A stretch of DNA of 5,594 nucleotides, taken from positions 1 through 5,594 of the forward strand of contig URDS01000094.1 of NCBI GenBank assembly GCA_900546635.1, in the 5' to 3' direction. Below, piece after piece: positions 1-5,594 of the stretch. The position numbers and the translations under genes were made by a program. Position 1 is the first letter of the stretch, and each line of letters starts with the position of its first letter. The notes under the pieces are model-generated. The model was not told where the DNA came from, ran no database searches, and was given only the letters and a program-made list of their open reading frames with translations. The DNA is from an uncultured Eubacteriales bacterium (GTDB lineage: Bacteria > Bacillota > Clostridia > Oscillospirales > CAG-272).

Positions 1-111
1 CCGTTCATTCGGGAAGACCGCACCTATCTGCCGCTGAGATTCATTGCGGAAGCGCTCGGCGCCGACGTGAACTGGATGGCACAGACGAAGACGATTGTCA
101 TACGGAAGTAA
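1..111 (+). CDS. C-terminal fragment of a protein with a copper amine oxidase N-terminal-like (stalk) domain
   Basis: Only the last 36 codons and a TAA stop are in the window; the gene begins upstream. The visible peptide carries the pattern RTYLPLRFIAEALGADVNW, followed by a short strand ending TIVIRK. This matches the end of the copper amine oxidase N-terminal-like domain (PF07833), a small alpha/beta repeat common in secreted or surface proteins of Clostridia and Paenibacillus. In those proteins it usually sits at the C-terminus, sometimes in tandem, and has no oxidase activity itself. The rest of the protein, and so its function, cannot be judged. It ends 37 bases before the reductase start with no terminator between, so the two may share a transcript. 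The domain call is fairly secure; the protein identity is unknown. Confidence 0.72.
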   Translation, partial: PFIREDRTYLPLRFIAEALGADVNWMAQTKTIVIRK

Positions 112-137
112 CGGCTTTTATGTCAAAATTGTTTTTT

Positions 138-143
138 AGGAGG
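138..143 (+). promoter_or_regulatory. Ribosome binding site that decides the reductase start
   Basis: A perfect AGGAGG lies here. Two ATG codons follow in tandem, at 146 and 149. The spacing to the first is only 2 bases, too short for normal initiation, while the spacing to the second is 5 bases. The second ATG is therefore preferred. Confidence 0.75.
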
Positions 144-148
144 CAATG

Positions 149-895
149 ATGGAATTTGATCAAAAAACCGTGATTGTTACAGGCGGGGCTTCCGGAATGG
201 GAAAACTCAGCGGACAGCGCTTCGCCGAAATGGGCGCGAACGTAGTCTTAACAGATATTGATAATACCGCGCTTGAAGCGGCTGCCGACACGATTCGTGC
301 GGCAGGCGGAAACGTGATCACGGCTGTGACGGATGTCCGTTCGTTTGAGCAGATTGAAGCGGCGCGTGACGCTGCACTTGCGGCGTTCGGCAGTATTGAT
401 ATTTTGGTGAACTGTGCGGGCGGCGCTTCCTGCAGAATCAATCATGTAAAAGAAGAATTTAAAGATTTTCCGCTTTGGGCTCTGGATTGGGGAATTGATG
501 TGAACCTGAAAGGCCCCCTCTATTTCACTCGTGCTGTGATAGGTCAGATGATTGAACAGAGAAGCGGCGTGCTGATTTATCTCGGCTCGATTGTGGGAGA
601 AGAGGGCGGCGGCGGAATGTCCTGCGATTACAGTGTGGCAAAGAGCGGAATTATGTATGGGCTGACAAAGTCCATGGCACAGTACGGCGCAAAATACGGC
701 ATTCGCGCTTGCTGTGTATCGCCGGGGCCTGTGCTGACAAGGCCTGCAATGGCGAACATGAAAACGCTGATTGGCCGTGCGGCCGAACCGATTGAGGTTG
801 TAGATTTGATTACGTATCTTGCTTCTGACAAAGCATCTTTTATCACCGGAACCAATTATTTTATTGACGGCGGCAGACATTGCATGAAAGTGTGA
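149..895 (+). CDS. Short-chain dehydrogenase/reductase (SDR family), substrate unknown
   Basis: This encodes a 248-residue classical SDR, a cytosolic NAD(P)-dependent oxidoreductase with a Rossmann fold; the length is typical. Visible motifs, numbered from the ATG at 149, are the nucleotide-binding TGGASGMG (11-18), an Asp at 36 after the second strand (suggesting NAD(H) over NADP(H)), TDV with Asp 62, NCAG (88-91, the NNAG motif), and the tetrad Asn 119, Ser 147, Tyr 161 and Lys 165 in YSVAK. SPGPV (191-195) and the C-terminal FIDGG also fit. All catalytic residues are present, so the enzyme should be active. The loop between Ser 147 and Tyr 161 contains four consecutive glycines and is one residue longer than in FabG. 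It may be a sugar or polyol dehydrogenase or a FabG-like reductase; the sugar-binding-type lipoprotein next door slightly favours the former, but this is inference. An ATG at 146 is a less likely start. The stop is TGA, which RF2 reads. Confidence 0.93.
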   Translation: MEFDQKTVIVTGGASGMGKLSGQRFAEMGANVVLTDIDNTALEAAADTIRAAGGNVITAVTDVRSFEQIEAARDAALAAFGSIDILVNCAGGASCRINHVKEEFKDFPLWALDWGIDVNLKGPLYFTRAVIGQMIEQRSGVLIYLGSIVGEEGGGGMSCDYSVAKSGIMYGLTKSMAQYGAKYGIRACCVSPGPVLTRPAMANMKTLIGRAAEPIEVVDLITYLASDKASFITGTNYFIDGGRHCMKV

Positions 896-923
896 TGAAA
901 ACTCGAAAAACAGATAAATAAAT

Positions 924-928
924 GAGGG
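924..928 (+). promoter_or_regulatory. Ribosome binding site that decides the lipoprotein start
   Basis: GAGGG lies 8 bases before the ATG at 937. The same bases overlap an earlier in-frame ATG at 922, which has no binding site of its own. Starting at 937 also places the charged MKR segment at the very N-terminus of the signal peptide. Both points favour 937. Confidence 0.7.
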
Positions 929-936
929 ATTCAAGT

Positions 937-2415
937 ATGAAACGAATAATATGTTTGATTTTGGCGATTTTGTCAAGCTTGTATGTTCTGACAGCCTGCA
1001 AAGATTCGGACGCGCAGGTCGGAACGAGCGATGCCAGCGGCACCGTCGATGTGTCAGATACGAGTACCTCCTTGGAAGAAAAGCTGGAGGTTCCGGAACA
1101 GGCAAATTATAATGGAGAAACATTTAATATTTTGACGGCGGGCAACGTGGCCTATGAAGATTTTAAATTCGATGAGGAATCGTCTATAGCTTTGGAAAAC
1201 GCACAGTATAAACGCAAGGCGCTTGTAGAGCAAAATTACAATGTTGATATTGTGCAAACGGTGAAAAAAGCGTATTCAAGCGGCGGAGGTCCCGGCTATA
1301 CGCAAATCAGCACCGATTGCAATGCCGGTGACTGCAATTTTGATCTTGCGCTGATTGCCGGATATGATGTCAGCGTTTTGGCGTACAGCAATTTCCTCTA
1401 TGACCTGAATTCGATTCCCGGCGTAGATTTGACCAAAAGCTGGTGGGATCAAAAAGCAAATGAAAATCTCTCCGTAAACGGCGTTATGTTCTTCACAACC
1501 GGCGAAATTACGGTTTCCGATAACAATGCCGCTTTTGTTATTCTGTTTAACAAAGATCTGCATGAGTCCTACTCTTTAGAGGATCCGTATCAGCTTGTTT
1601 ATGACGGAAAATGGACGCTGGATAAATTTGCGGAGCTTTGCAAAACAGTGACCGAGGATCTGAATCAGGACGGCCTGATGAATCAAAGTGATCGCTTCGG
1701 TGTGATGGTTTGGGACGATTCCGTTATGGGCATTGTAAACGCGGCCGGACAGCAGTGCTGCACCATCGCCGACGACGGCACGATCGAATTGACCATTTAC
1801 AACGAGACGACCATTGCGGCGTTGGAAAAATATTTTGATATAGCGTTTGATACGCAGTATGCGATCACGTATCAGAGAGTAACAAAAGATCCCATATCGA
1901 TGTGGCAAAACGACCAGGGACTGTTTTGGATGACGACCATGGGGAACATTCCGTCGCTGCGTGAAATGGAAAGCGATTTCGGCGTTCTTCCGTATCCGAA
2001 ACTGACGGAAGCGCAGGATTCTTATTATACGACGATAGCGCCTTATAATTCTCAGTTTATCTGTGTGCCGCTCATTCAAAACGATTTGGAGCGTACCGGC
2101 GTTATTACAGAGGCGCTGGCTTATTACGGAAAAACCATTGTAACGCCCGCTTATTACGATATTAACCTGATCGGTCAGAGTACGCGCGATGAGGAATCAT
2201 CGGATATGCTGGATATCATCTTTGATTCGCTTGTGTTTGATATCGGATATTACTATCAGATCGGACCGTACAATAAAAATCTTATTCTGATGGTGCGTGA
2301 ATACAATCGGAACTTTACTTCCATGTATGATACGTATAAGAATTCCGCACAAAATCTTTTGAAAGTAATCAATCAATATTATCAGGTGGCTGTTTCCGAA
2401 TGGGTGGAGCAGTAA
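937..2415 (+). CDS. Extracellular solute-binding lipoprotein, ABC-transporter type
   Basis: This encodes a 492-residue protein. It begins MKR, then a hydrophobic stretch and the lipobox LTAC with Cys 21, so it should be a lipoprotein anchored on the outer face of the membrane. A Ser/Thr/Asp/Glu-rich linker follows to about residue 50, then the binding domain opens at NYNGETFNILT. The segment WWDQ (169-172), followed shortly by a FFTTGEITVSDNNA-like stretch and an FNKDL segment, resembles the large family of clostridial extracellular solute-binding proteins usually linked to carbohydrate ABC importers. Residues 241-252 read DLNQDGLMNQSD, a calcium-binding-like loop. The ligand is not predictable. 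No permease or ATPase gene is adjacent: the gene ends before a shared terminator, with convergent genes beyond. It may work with a permease encoded elsewhere, or serve sensing or surface binding. It lies 41 bases after the reductase with no terminator between, so co-transcription is likely. Family assignment is from remembered sequence style, not a search. Confidence 0.82.
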   Translation: MKRIICLILAILSSLYVLTACKDSDAQVGTSDASGTVDVSDTSTSLEEKLEVPEQANYNGETFNILTAGNVAYEDFKFDEESSIALENAQYKRKALVEQNYNVDIVQTVKKAYSSGGGPGYTQISTDCNAGDCNFDLALIAGYDVSVLAYSNFLYDLNSIPGVDLTKSWWDQKANENLSVNGVMFFTTGEITVSDNNAAFVILFNKDLHESYSLEDPYQLVYDGKWTLDKFAELCKTVTEDLNQDGLMNQSDRFGVMVWDDSVMGIVNAAGQQCCTIADDGTIELTIYNETTIAALEKYFDIAFDTQYAITYQRVTKDPISMWQNDQGLFWMTTMGNIPSLREMESDFGVLPYPKLTEAQDSYYTTIAPYNSQFICVPLIQNDLERTGVITEALAYYGKTIVTPAYYDINLIGQSTRDEESSDMLDIIFDSLVFDIGYYYQIGPYNKNLILMVREYNRNFTSMYDTYKNSAQNLLKVINQYYQVAVSEWVEQ

Positions 2416-2468
2416 TTGAATGTACTGAAAGCAAAACAAATAACTTCATTTTGATGATGACGGAGTAG

Positions 2469-2509
2469 AAAAAATCGGGGATATGTGTGAAACATATCCC
2501 CGAATTTTT
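2469..2509. terminator. Bidirectional intrinsic terminator between convergent genes
   Basis: A perfect 12-bp stem (2475-2486 pairing with 2492-2503) encloses a 5-base loop, GTGAA. It is followed by five Ts on the plus strand (2505-2509) and by six Ts on the minus strand (the As at 2469-2474), so it can stop transcription both ways. It lies 59 bases past the lipoprotein stop and only 9 bases past the khpA stop, ending both units. Confidence 0.93.
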
Positions 2510-2512
2510 CAA

Positions 2513-2752
2513 TTATTTAATTTCAACGGTAACCTTCTTATTTACGGAGGCCGAGGCCGTTTTCATAATGGATCTGAGCGCCTTTGCAATTTTCCCGTGT
2601 CGGCCGATAACGCGCCCCATATCGTCAGGTGCAACACTGAGCGTTAGAAGAACATCTCCGTTTTCTCCTTCGGTTTCCGTGACCGATACGCTGTCGGGAT
2701 CATCCACGATAGCTTTAGCCATGTCGGTCAGCACGTCTTTCAGTATAAGCAT
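2513..2752 (-). CDS. khpA: KH-domain RNA-binding protein KhpA
   Basis: This encodes a 79-residue protein that is essentially a single KH domain, matching the KhpA (YlqC) family of about 75-80 residues. KhpA binds RNA, often together with KhpB (EloR/Jag), and has been tied to cell elongation and sRNA binding in Bacillota. The key motif is GRVIGRHG at 46-53, containing the GxxG loop (G50-R51-H52-G53) that contacts RNA, then KIAKALR. The preceding APDDMG segment is also typical of the family. It lies 24 bases after rpsP, its usual neighbour in Bacillota. Its ribosome binding site is weak (a GAAAGA-like stretch), so translation may depend partly on the upstream gene. Transcription ends at the hairpin just after its stop, so it is the last gene of this operon. 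Confidence 0.95.
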   Translation of the reverse strand: MLILKDVLTDMAKAIVDDPDSVSVTETEGENGDVLLTLSVAPDDMGRVIGRHGKIAKALRSIMKTASASVNKKVTVEIK

Positions 2753-2776
2753 TTGTTTTTCTTTCGCCGATGCGAA

Positions 2777-3022
2777 TTATTTTACAATTCCGCTCTTTTT
2801 GAGCAGAGCTTTTACAGTATCGGTAGGCAGCGCGCCGTTGGCCATCCACTTTTCTGCTTTTTCAGCGTCGATTTTGATGTCGGCGGGCTCCGTCAGAGGA
2901 TTGTAGTAACCGATTTCATCGATAAATCTCCCCTCTCTGGGATAGCGGGAATCCGCTACAACTACTCGATAAAAAGGAGCTTTTTTAGCGCCCATTCTTC
3001 TGAGTCTGATTTTGACTGACAT
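2777..3022 (-). CDS. rpsP: 30S ribosomal protein S16
   Basis: This encodes a complete 81-residue S16, the usual length. S16 binds 16S rRNA early in small-subunit assembly. The N-terminus MSVKIRLRRMGAKKAPFYR, then VVADSRYPREGRFIDEIG and YYNPL, is the highly conserved core of the family. The start is supported by a strong GGAGGA at 3031-3036, 8 bases before the ATG. It lies between ffh (45-base gap) and khpA (24-base gap), the standard order in Bacillota. No separate promoter or leader structure was recognised in the 45-base gap, so it is probably transcribed from the ylxM promoter. Confidence 0.98.
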   Translation of the reverse strand: MSVKIRLRRMGAKKAPFYRVVVADSRYPREGRFIDEIGYYNPLTEPADIKIDAEKAEKWMANGALPTDTVKALLKKSGIVK

Positions 3023-3067
3023 TGATTTTTTCCTCCAAAAAATGTATAAATTGTTTATAAAAATCCG

Positions 3068-4408
3068 TTAAAACGGCATTTTCATCTTGCGCCCGAACAT
3101 ACGGCCGGTTTGTTTTGAACCGGTTGCAAATTGTTTCATCATTTTTTTCATTTGGTCAAACTGCTTTAAAATTTTATTGATCTCTTCCACGGTCGTACCG
3201 CTGCCGGATGCGACGCGTTTTTTGCGTGAAAAATTTAAAATTTCGGGTTTTGCGCGCTCTTCTTTCGTCATAGAGAGGATGATTGCTTCCATATGCGCGA
3301 GCATTTTTTCATCTATTTTCGCATCTTTCAAGGCGCCGGGTTTTACGCCCGGCATCATGCTCAGCATAGATTCCAATGAGCCCATGTTTTTGAGTTGTGC
3401 CATTTGTTCAAGATAATCATCGAGGGTAAAGGACGATTGACGGATCTTTTGTTCCAATTCGGCGGCTTTTTTTTCGTCGTAGGCCTGTTCCGCTTTTTCG
3501 ATCAGTGTGAGCATATCGCCCATACCGAGAATCCGGGACGCCAGCCGATCCGGATGAAAGGGTTCAAGCGCGTCCAGCTTTTCGCCGGTTCCTATAAATT
3601 TAATGGGTTTCCCGGTAATGTGTTTAATCGAAAGCGCCGCGCCGCCGCGTGTATCGCCGTCCATTTTTGTCAGTACGACCCCGGTAATATCCAAAAGCTC
3701 ATTAAAGCTTTCGGCAACATTTACGGCATCTTGACCGAGCATTGCGTCCGCTACCAAAAGAATTTCGGTCGGTTGTACGGTCGATTTGATCTCTTTCAGT
3801 TCATTCATGAGCGCTTCGTCAATGTGAAGACGCCCGGCGGTATCGATAAATACCATATCGCAGCCGACCTTTTTGGCGTGTGCGATGCTTGCTCTGGCAA
3901 TCTCTACCGGGGAAATATTGGTGCCCATATTAAATACGGGAATATTCAGTTTTCCGCCGACAATCTCAAGCTGCTGCACAGCGGCAGGGCGGTAAACGTC
4001 GCAGGCGACAAGCAGCGGATTTTTTCCGCGTTTTTTGTAATAGGCGGCGAGTTTGCCGGCGTGCGTGGTTTTTCCGGCGCCCTGTAATCCAACCATCATG
4101 ACGACGGTCGGCGGGGCGGAGGAAATCTCAAGCTTTGCGTTCTCAGCGCCCATCAAGGCAATCAATTCTTCATTGACGATTTTAATAATCTGCTGTGCCG
4201 GCAGAAGGCTTTCCAACACTTCTGCACCGACAGCGCGTTCTGTGACGGCTTTTACAAAGTCCTTGACCACTTTGAAATTGACATCTGCTTCCAGCAATGC
4301 CAGTTTAACTTCGCGCATGCCCTCGCGGACATCCGATTCGGTAAGTTTGCCTTTATTTTTAAATTTTTTAAATGCATTTGCCAGTTTATCACTTAAACTT
4401 TGGAACAT
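3068..4408 (-). CDS. ffh: Signal recognition particle protein Ffh (SRP54), GTPase
   Basis: This encodes a complete 446-residue Ffh. With 4.5S RNA it binds signal sequences emerging from the ribosome and delivers them to FtsY and SecYEG at the membrane. The N domain spans about residues 1-85. The G domain has the P-loop GLQGAGKTT (107-115), DVYRPAA (137-143), DTAGR (189-193), TKMDGD (247-252) and FHPDR (284-288). The M domain, from about residue 300, holds a methionine-rich finger loop (MGSLESMLSMMPG) and the RNA-binding signature SGSGTTVEEINKILKQF, then a Met/Lys-rich tail ending MKMPF. All GTPase motifs are intact. The ATG follows the ylxM stop by one base, and its binding site GGAGAG (4413-4418) forms the last two codons of ylxM, so the two genes are probably translationally coupled. 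Confidence 0.98.
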   Translation of the reverse strand: MFQSLSDKLANAFKKFKNKGKLTESDVREGMREVKLALLEADVNFKVVKDFVKAVTERAVGAEVLESLLPAQQIIKIVNEELIALMGAENAKLEISSAPPTVVMMVGLQGAGKTTHAGKLAAYYKKRGKNPLLVACDVYRPAAVQQLEIVGGKLNIPVFNMGTNISPVEIARASIAHAKKVGCDMVFIDTAGRLHIDEALMNELKEIKSTVQPTEILLVADAMLGQDAVNVAESFNELLDITGVVLTKMDGDTRGGAALSIKHITGKPIKFIGTGEKLDALEPFHPDRLASRILGMGDMLTLIEKAEQAYDEKKAAELEQKIRQSSFTLDDYLEQMAQLKNMGSLESMLSMMPGVKPGALKDAKIDEKMLAHMEAIILSMTKEERAKPEILNFSRKKRVASGSGTTVEEINKILKQFDQMKKMMKQFATGSKQTGRMFGRKMKMPF

Positions 4409-4409
4409 A

Positions 4410-4784
4410 TTACTCTCCGATTTGCGCCTGCGACCGAACCTGTTCTATGACGGCCAGCAGTTGCTCTGTAATATCGTTTGGAATTGCGCAGTTTTTCAGT
4501 TGCTCGTATATGGAAAGCAGCAAAACAACGGTTTTGCGGTTATTTTCCCTGATCTGCACGAATTGATTGGCCAATCCCAATTTGTTTTCTAAAAAAATCA
4601 AATCATCTTCTGCTTTTTTCAGACTGTGACGAACCCCTTGACGGGTCATGCCGAAGCTTTCCGCAATTTCGGATAGGGAGAGGTCGGCATTATAATATAA
4701 ATCAACGAGTTCGCGCTGCTTTTCTCCCAGGATGTCTCCGTAAAAGTCCAGCAGAAAGGAGATGTTGAGATTTTTTTCAAACAT
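4410..4784 (-). CDS. ylxM: YlxM/p13-like helix-turn-helix protein, SRP-associated
   Basis: This encodes a 124-residue protein of the UPF0122 (YlxM/p13) family, about 105-125 residues and usually encoded beside ffh. In streptococci YlxM has been reported to bind SRP components and affect Ffh GTPase activity. The opening segment LLDFYGDILGEKQRELVDLYY is the family hallmark. Residues about 36-57 (LSLSEIAESFGMTRQGVRHSL) form a sigma-70 region 4-like helix-turn-helix, followed by a charged helix, and the last 40 residues look helical. The ATG at 4784 is chosen because GGAGGGG sits 5 bases upstream (4790-4796) and because the mapped promoter would start transcripts near 4820. A longer reading from a TTG at 4814 would leave almost no leader. 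ftsY, often upstream in other Bacillota, is not here. Confidence 0.92.
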   Translation of the reverse strand: MFEKNLNISFLLDFYGDILGEKQRELVDLYYNADLSLSEIAESFGMTRQGVRHSLKKAEDDLIFLENKLGLANQFVQIRENNRKTVVLLLSIYEQLKNCAIPNDITEQLLAVIEQVRSQAQIGE

Positions 4785-4789
4785 TTTTT

Positions 4790-4796
4790 CCCCTCC
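4790..4796 (-). promoter_or_regulatory. Ribosome binding site of ylxM
   Basis: GGAGGGG on the minus strand, 5 bases before the ATG at 4784. It selects that start over the in-frame TTG at 4814. Confidence 0.8.
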
Positions 4797-4826
4797 GCTT
4801 CCGGTGTAAACCAAAACACTTTACAG

Positions 4827-4855
4827 AGTATAACATGTTTCTGTAACGATGTCAA
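4827..4855 (-). promoter_or_regulatory. Sigma-A promoter of the ylxM-ffh-rpsP-khpA operon
   Basis: On the minus strand a perfect -35 TTGACA (4850-4855) is separated by exactly 17 bases from a -10 TATACT (4827-4832). The -10 is preceded by TG one base upstream, giving an extended -10 element. Transcription should begin near 4819-4820, leaving a leader of about 35 bases before the ylxM ATG. The position, directly between the prfB terminator and ylxM, fits the promoter of the four-gene operon. The match is near consensus, so a strong constitutive promoter is expected. Confidence 0.9.
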
Positions 4856-4866
4856 GAGGGGAATAT

Positions 4867-4897
4867 GAAAAAAGAAGCAGCAAGTGCTTCCTTTTTC
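4867..4897 (-). terminator. Intrinsic terminator of prfB
   Basis: Minus-strand hairpin starting 8 bases past the prfB stop. A 13-bp stem (4867-4879 with 4885-4897, one G-U pair) encloses a 5-base loop, CTTGC. Its core is GAAGCA/TGCTTC, and six Ts (As at 4868-4873) form the 3' arm and tail. It insulates prfB from the ylxM promoter, whose -35 begins 12 bases further on. Confidence 0.85.
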
Positions 4898-4905
4898 AGC
4901 GAAAA

Positions 4906-5594
4906 TTATTTTGCCATCATTTTTAAATATGCGTTGATAAAGCCGTCAAGATCGCCGTCCATAACAGCCTGAATGTTACCTGTTTCAAAGCCTGTTCTGT
5001 GGTCTTTTACCATTGTATACGGCATAAATACATAGCTTCGGATCTGTGAACCCCAGGTAATTTCCTTTTGAACGCCCTTGATGTCCTCAATCTTTTCAAG
5101 ATGCTCACGCTCTTTGATTTCAACGAGCTTTGAAATAAGCATATTCATAGCAACATCACGGTTCTGATACTGACTGCGCTCAACCTGACTGGCAACAACG
5201 ATACCTGTAGGAATATGAGTAAGACGAACAGCAGATGAAGTCTTGTTGACCTTCTGACCGCCTGCACCGCTGGCACGGTAAACATCCATTTTGATATCTT
5301 CTGGCGGAATGTGAACCTCTGTATCTTTTGCAATTTCCGGCATAACCTCAAGAGATGAAAAACTTGTGTGTCTTCTGCCTGCCGAGTCAAACGGAGATAC
5401 ACGAACAAGACGGTGAACGCCTGCCTCGCTCTTTAAGTAGCCGTAAGCATTTTCACCTTCAACAAGAAGCACGGCACTTTTAAGTCCTGCCTCATCGCCG
5501 TCAAGGTAGTCAACTTCTTTAACCTTAAAGCCGTGAGCCTCTGCCCAACGGGTGTACATTCTGTAAAGCATTTCTGCCCAGTCCTGAGCCTCTG
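4906..5594 (-). CDS. prfB: Peptide chain release factor 2 (RF2), C-terminal part
   Basis: The gene runs off the right edge. About 228 codons are visible, and roughly the first 135-140 residues of the usual 365 or so are missing. RF2 reads UAA and UGA stop codons and triggers peptide release. Its stop-recognition tripeptide Ser-Pro-Phe lies at 5389-5397, and the catalytic Gly-Gly-Gln, in RASGAGGQKVN, at 5254-5262. The 45-residue distance between them equals that in Escherichia coli RF2, and SPF separates it from RF1 (PxT). The residue matching E. coli Thr246 is Ala, as in most bacteria. The visible start EAQDWAEMLYRMY is inside domain 2, so an ATG at 5571 is not the real start. The programmed frameshift site found near codon 25 of many prfB genes would lie outside the window. 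Codon use is unlike the other genes here (see findings). Confidence 0.97.
   Translation of the reverse strand, partial: EAQDWAEMLYRMYTRWAEAHGFKVKEVDYLDGDEAGLKSAVLLVEGENAYGYLKSEAGVHRLVRVSPFDSAGRRHTSFSSLEVMPEIAKDTEVHIPPEDIKMDVYRASGAGGQKVNKTSSAVRLTHIPTGIVVASQVERSQYQNRDVAMNMLISKLVEIKEREHLEKIEDIKGVQKEITWGSQIRSYVFMPYTMVKDHRTGFETGNIQAVMDGDLDGFINAYLKMMAK

Noticed and set aside
248..1123. Long open reading frame of 291 codons on the minus strand over the reductase and the lipoprotein start
   Set aside because: It lies opposite two well-supported genes, and its translation is rich in Arg, His, Cys and Asn with no recognisable domain, as expected of an antisense shadow.
3065..3076. Small inverted repeat CCGTT/AACGG at the ffh stop
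   Set aside because: The stem is only 5 bp with a 2-base loop and lies in an operon expected to continue into rpsP; too weak for a terminator.
3335..3353. GC-rich hairpin (GCCGGG/CCCGGC with a 7-base loop) in the middle of ffh
   Set aside because: It falls in the conserved finger-loop codons (MPGVKPGA) and has no T-run after it on the minus strand, so it is probably a by-product of coding.
3395..4087. Open reading frame of 230 codons on the plus strand opposite ffh
   Set aside because: It is antisense to the conserved Ffh G and M domains, with no ribosome binding site seen and no family resemblance.
4785..4814. N-terminal extension of ylxM by 10 codons from a TTG at 4814
   Set aside because: The extra residues do not match the family, the strong binding site serves the ATG at 4784, and the promoter would leave only about 6 leader bases before the TTG.
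1..5594. A previously undescribed defence, mobile or RNA-based system
   Set aside because: All coding space is filled by recognisable housekeeping, reductase, binding-protein or stalk-domain genes; gaps are short and explained by terminators, a promoter and ribosome binding sites.

Overview
The window looks like chromosomal DNA of a low-to-medium GC Gram-positive bacterium of the class Clostridia (phylum Bacillota). The evidence is the gene order ylxM-ffh-rpsP-khpA, strong AGGAGG-type ribosome binding sites, a consensus sigma-A promoter, a lipoprotein signal peptide, and a sugar-binding-protein type lipoprotein of a style common in gut Clostridia. The lineage is inferred from these features, not measured.

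Plus strand, 1-2415. A 3' fragment of a gene ending in a copper amine oxidase N-terminal-like (stalk) repeat is followed by a complete short-chain dehydrogenase/reductase and then a 492-residue extracellular solute-binding lipoprotein. The gaps are short (about 37 and 41 bases) and no terminator lies between them, so the three may be co-transcribed. Their joint role is not evident: the substrate of neither the reductase nor the binding protein can be read from sequence, and no permease or ATPase gene is in view.

Centre, 2469-2509. A perfect hairpin with A- and T-runs on both sides acts as a shared terminator between the plus-strand genes and the convergent minus-strand operon.

Minus strand, 4855 down to 2513. 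A consensus extended -10 promoter drives ylxM (SRP-associated helix-turn-helix protein), ffh (SRP GTPase), rpsP (ribosomal protein S16) and khpA (KH-domain RNA-binding protein). This is the protein-targeting and ribosome housekeeping operon of Bacillota, but it stops after khpA; ylqD, rimM, trmD and rplS, which follow in Bacillus subtilis, are absent here.

Minus strand, 5594 down to 4906. The C-terminal part of prfB (release factor 2), followed by its own terminator. Its codon use differs sharply from all other genes here (no CTG, TTG, GCG or ACG), which raises the question of transfer, expression-driven bias or an assembly join near 4856-4905.

I found no new defence, mobile or otherwise undescribed system. 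No tRNA, rRNA, CRISPR, insertion sequence or riboswitch was recognised, and no stretch over 300 bases lacks a gene.
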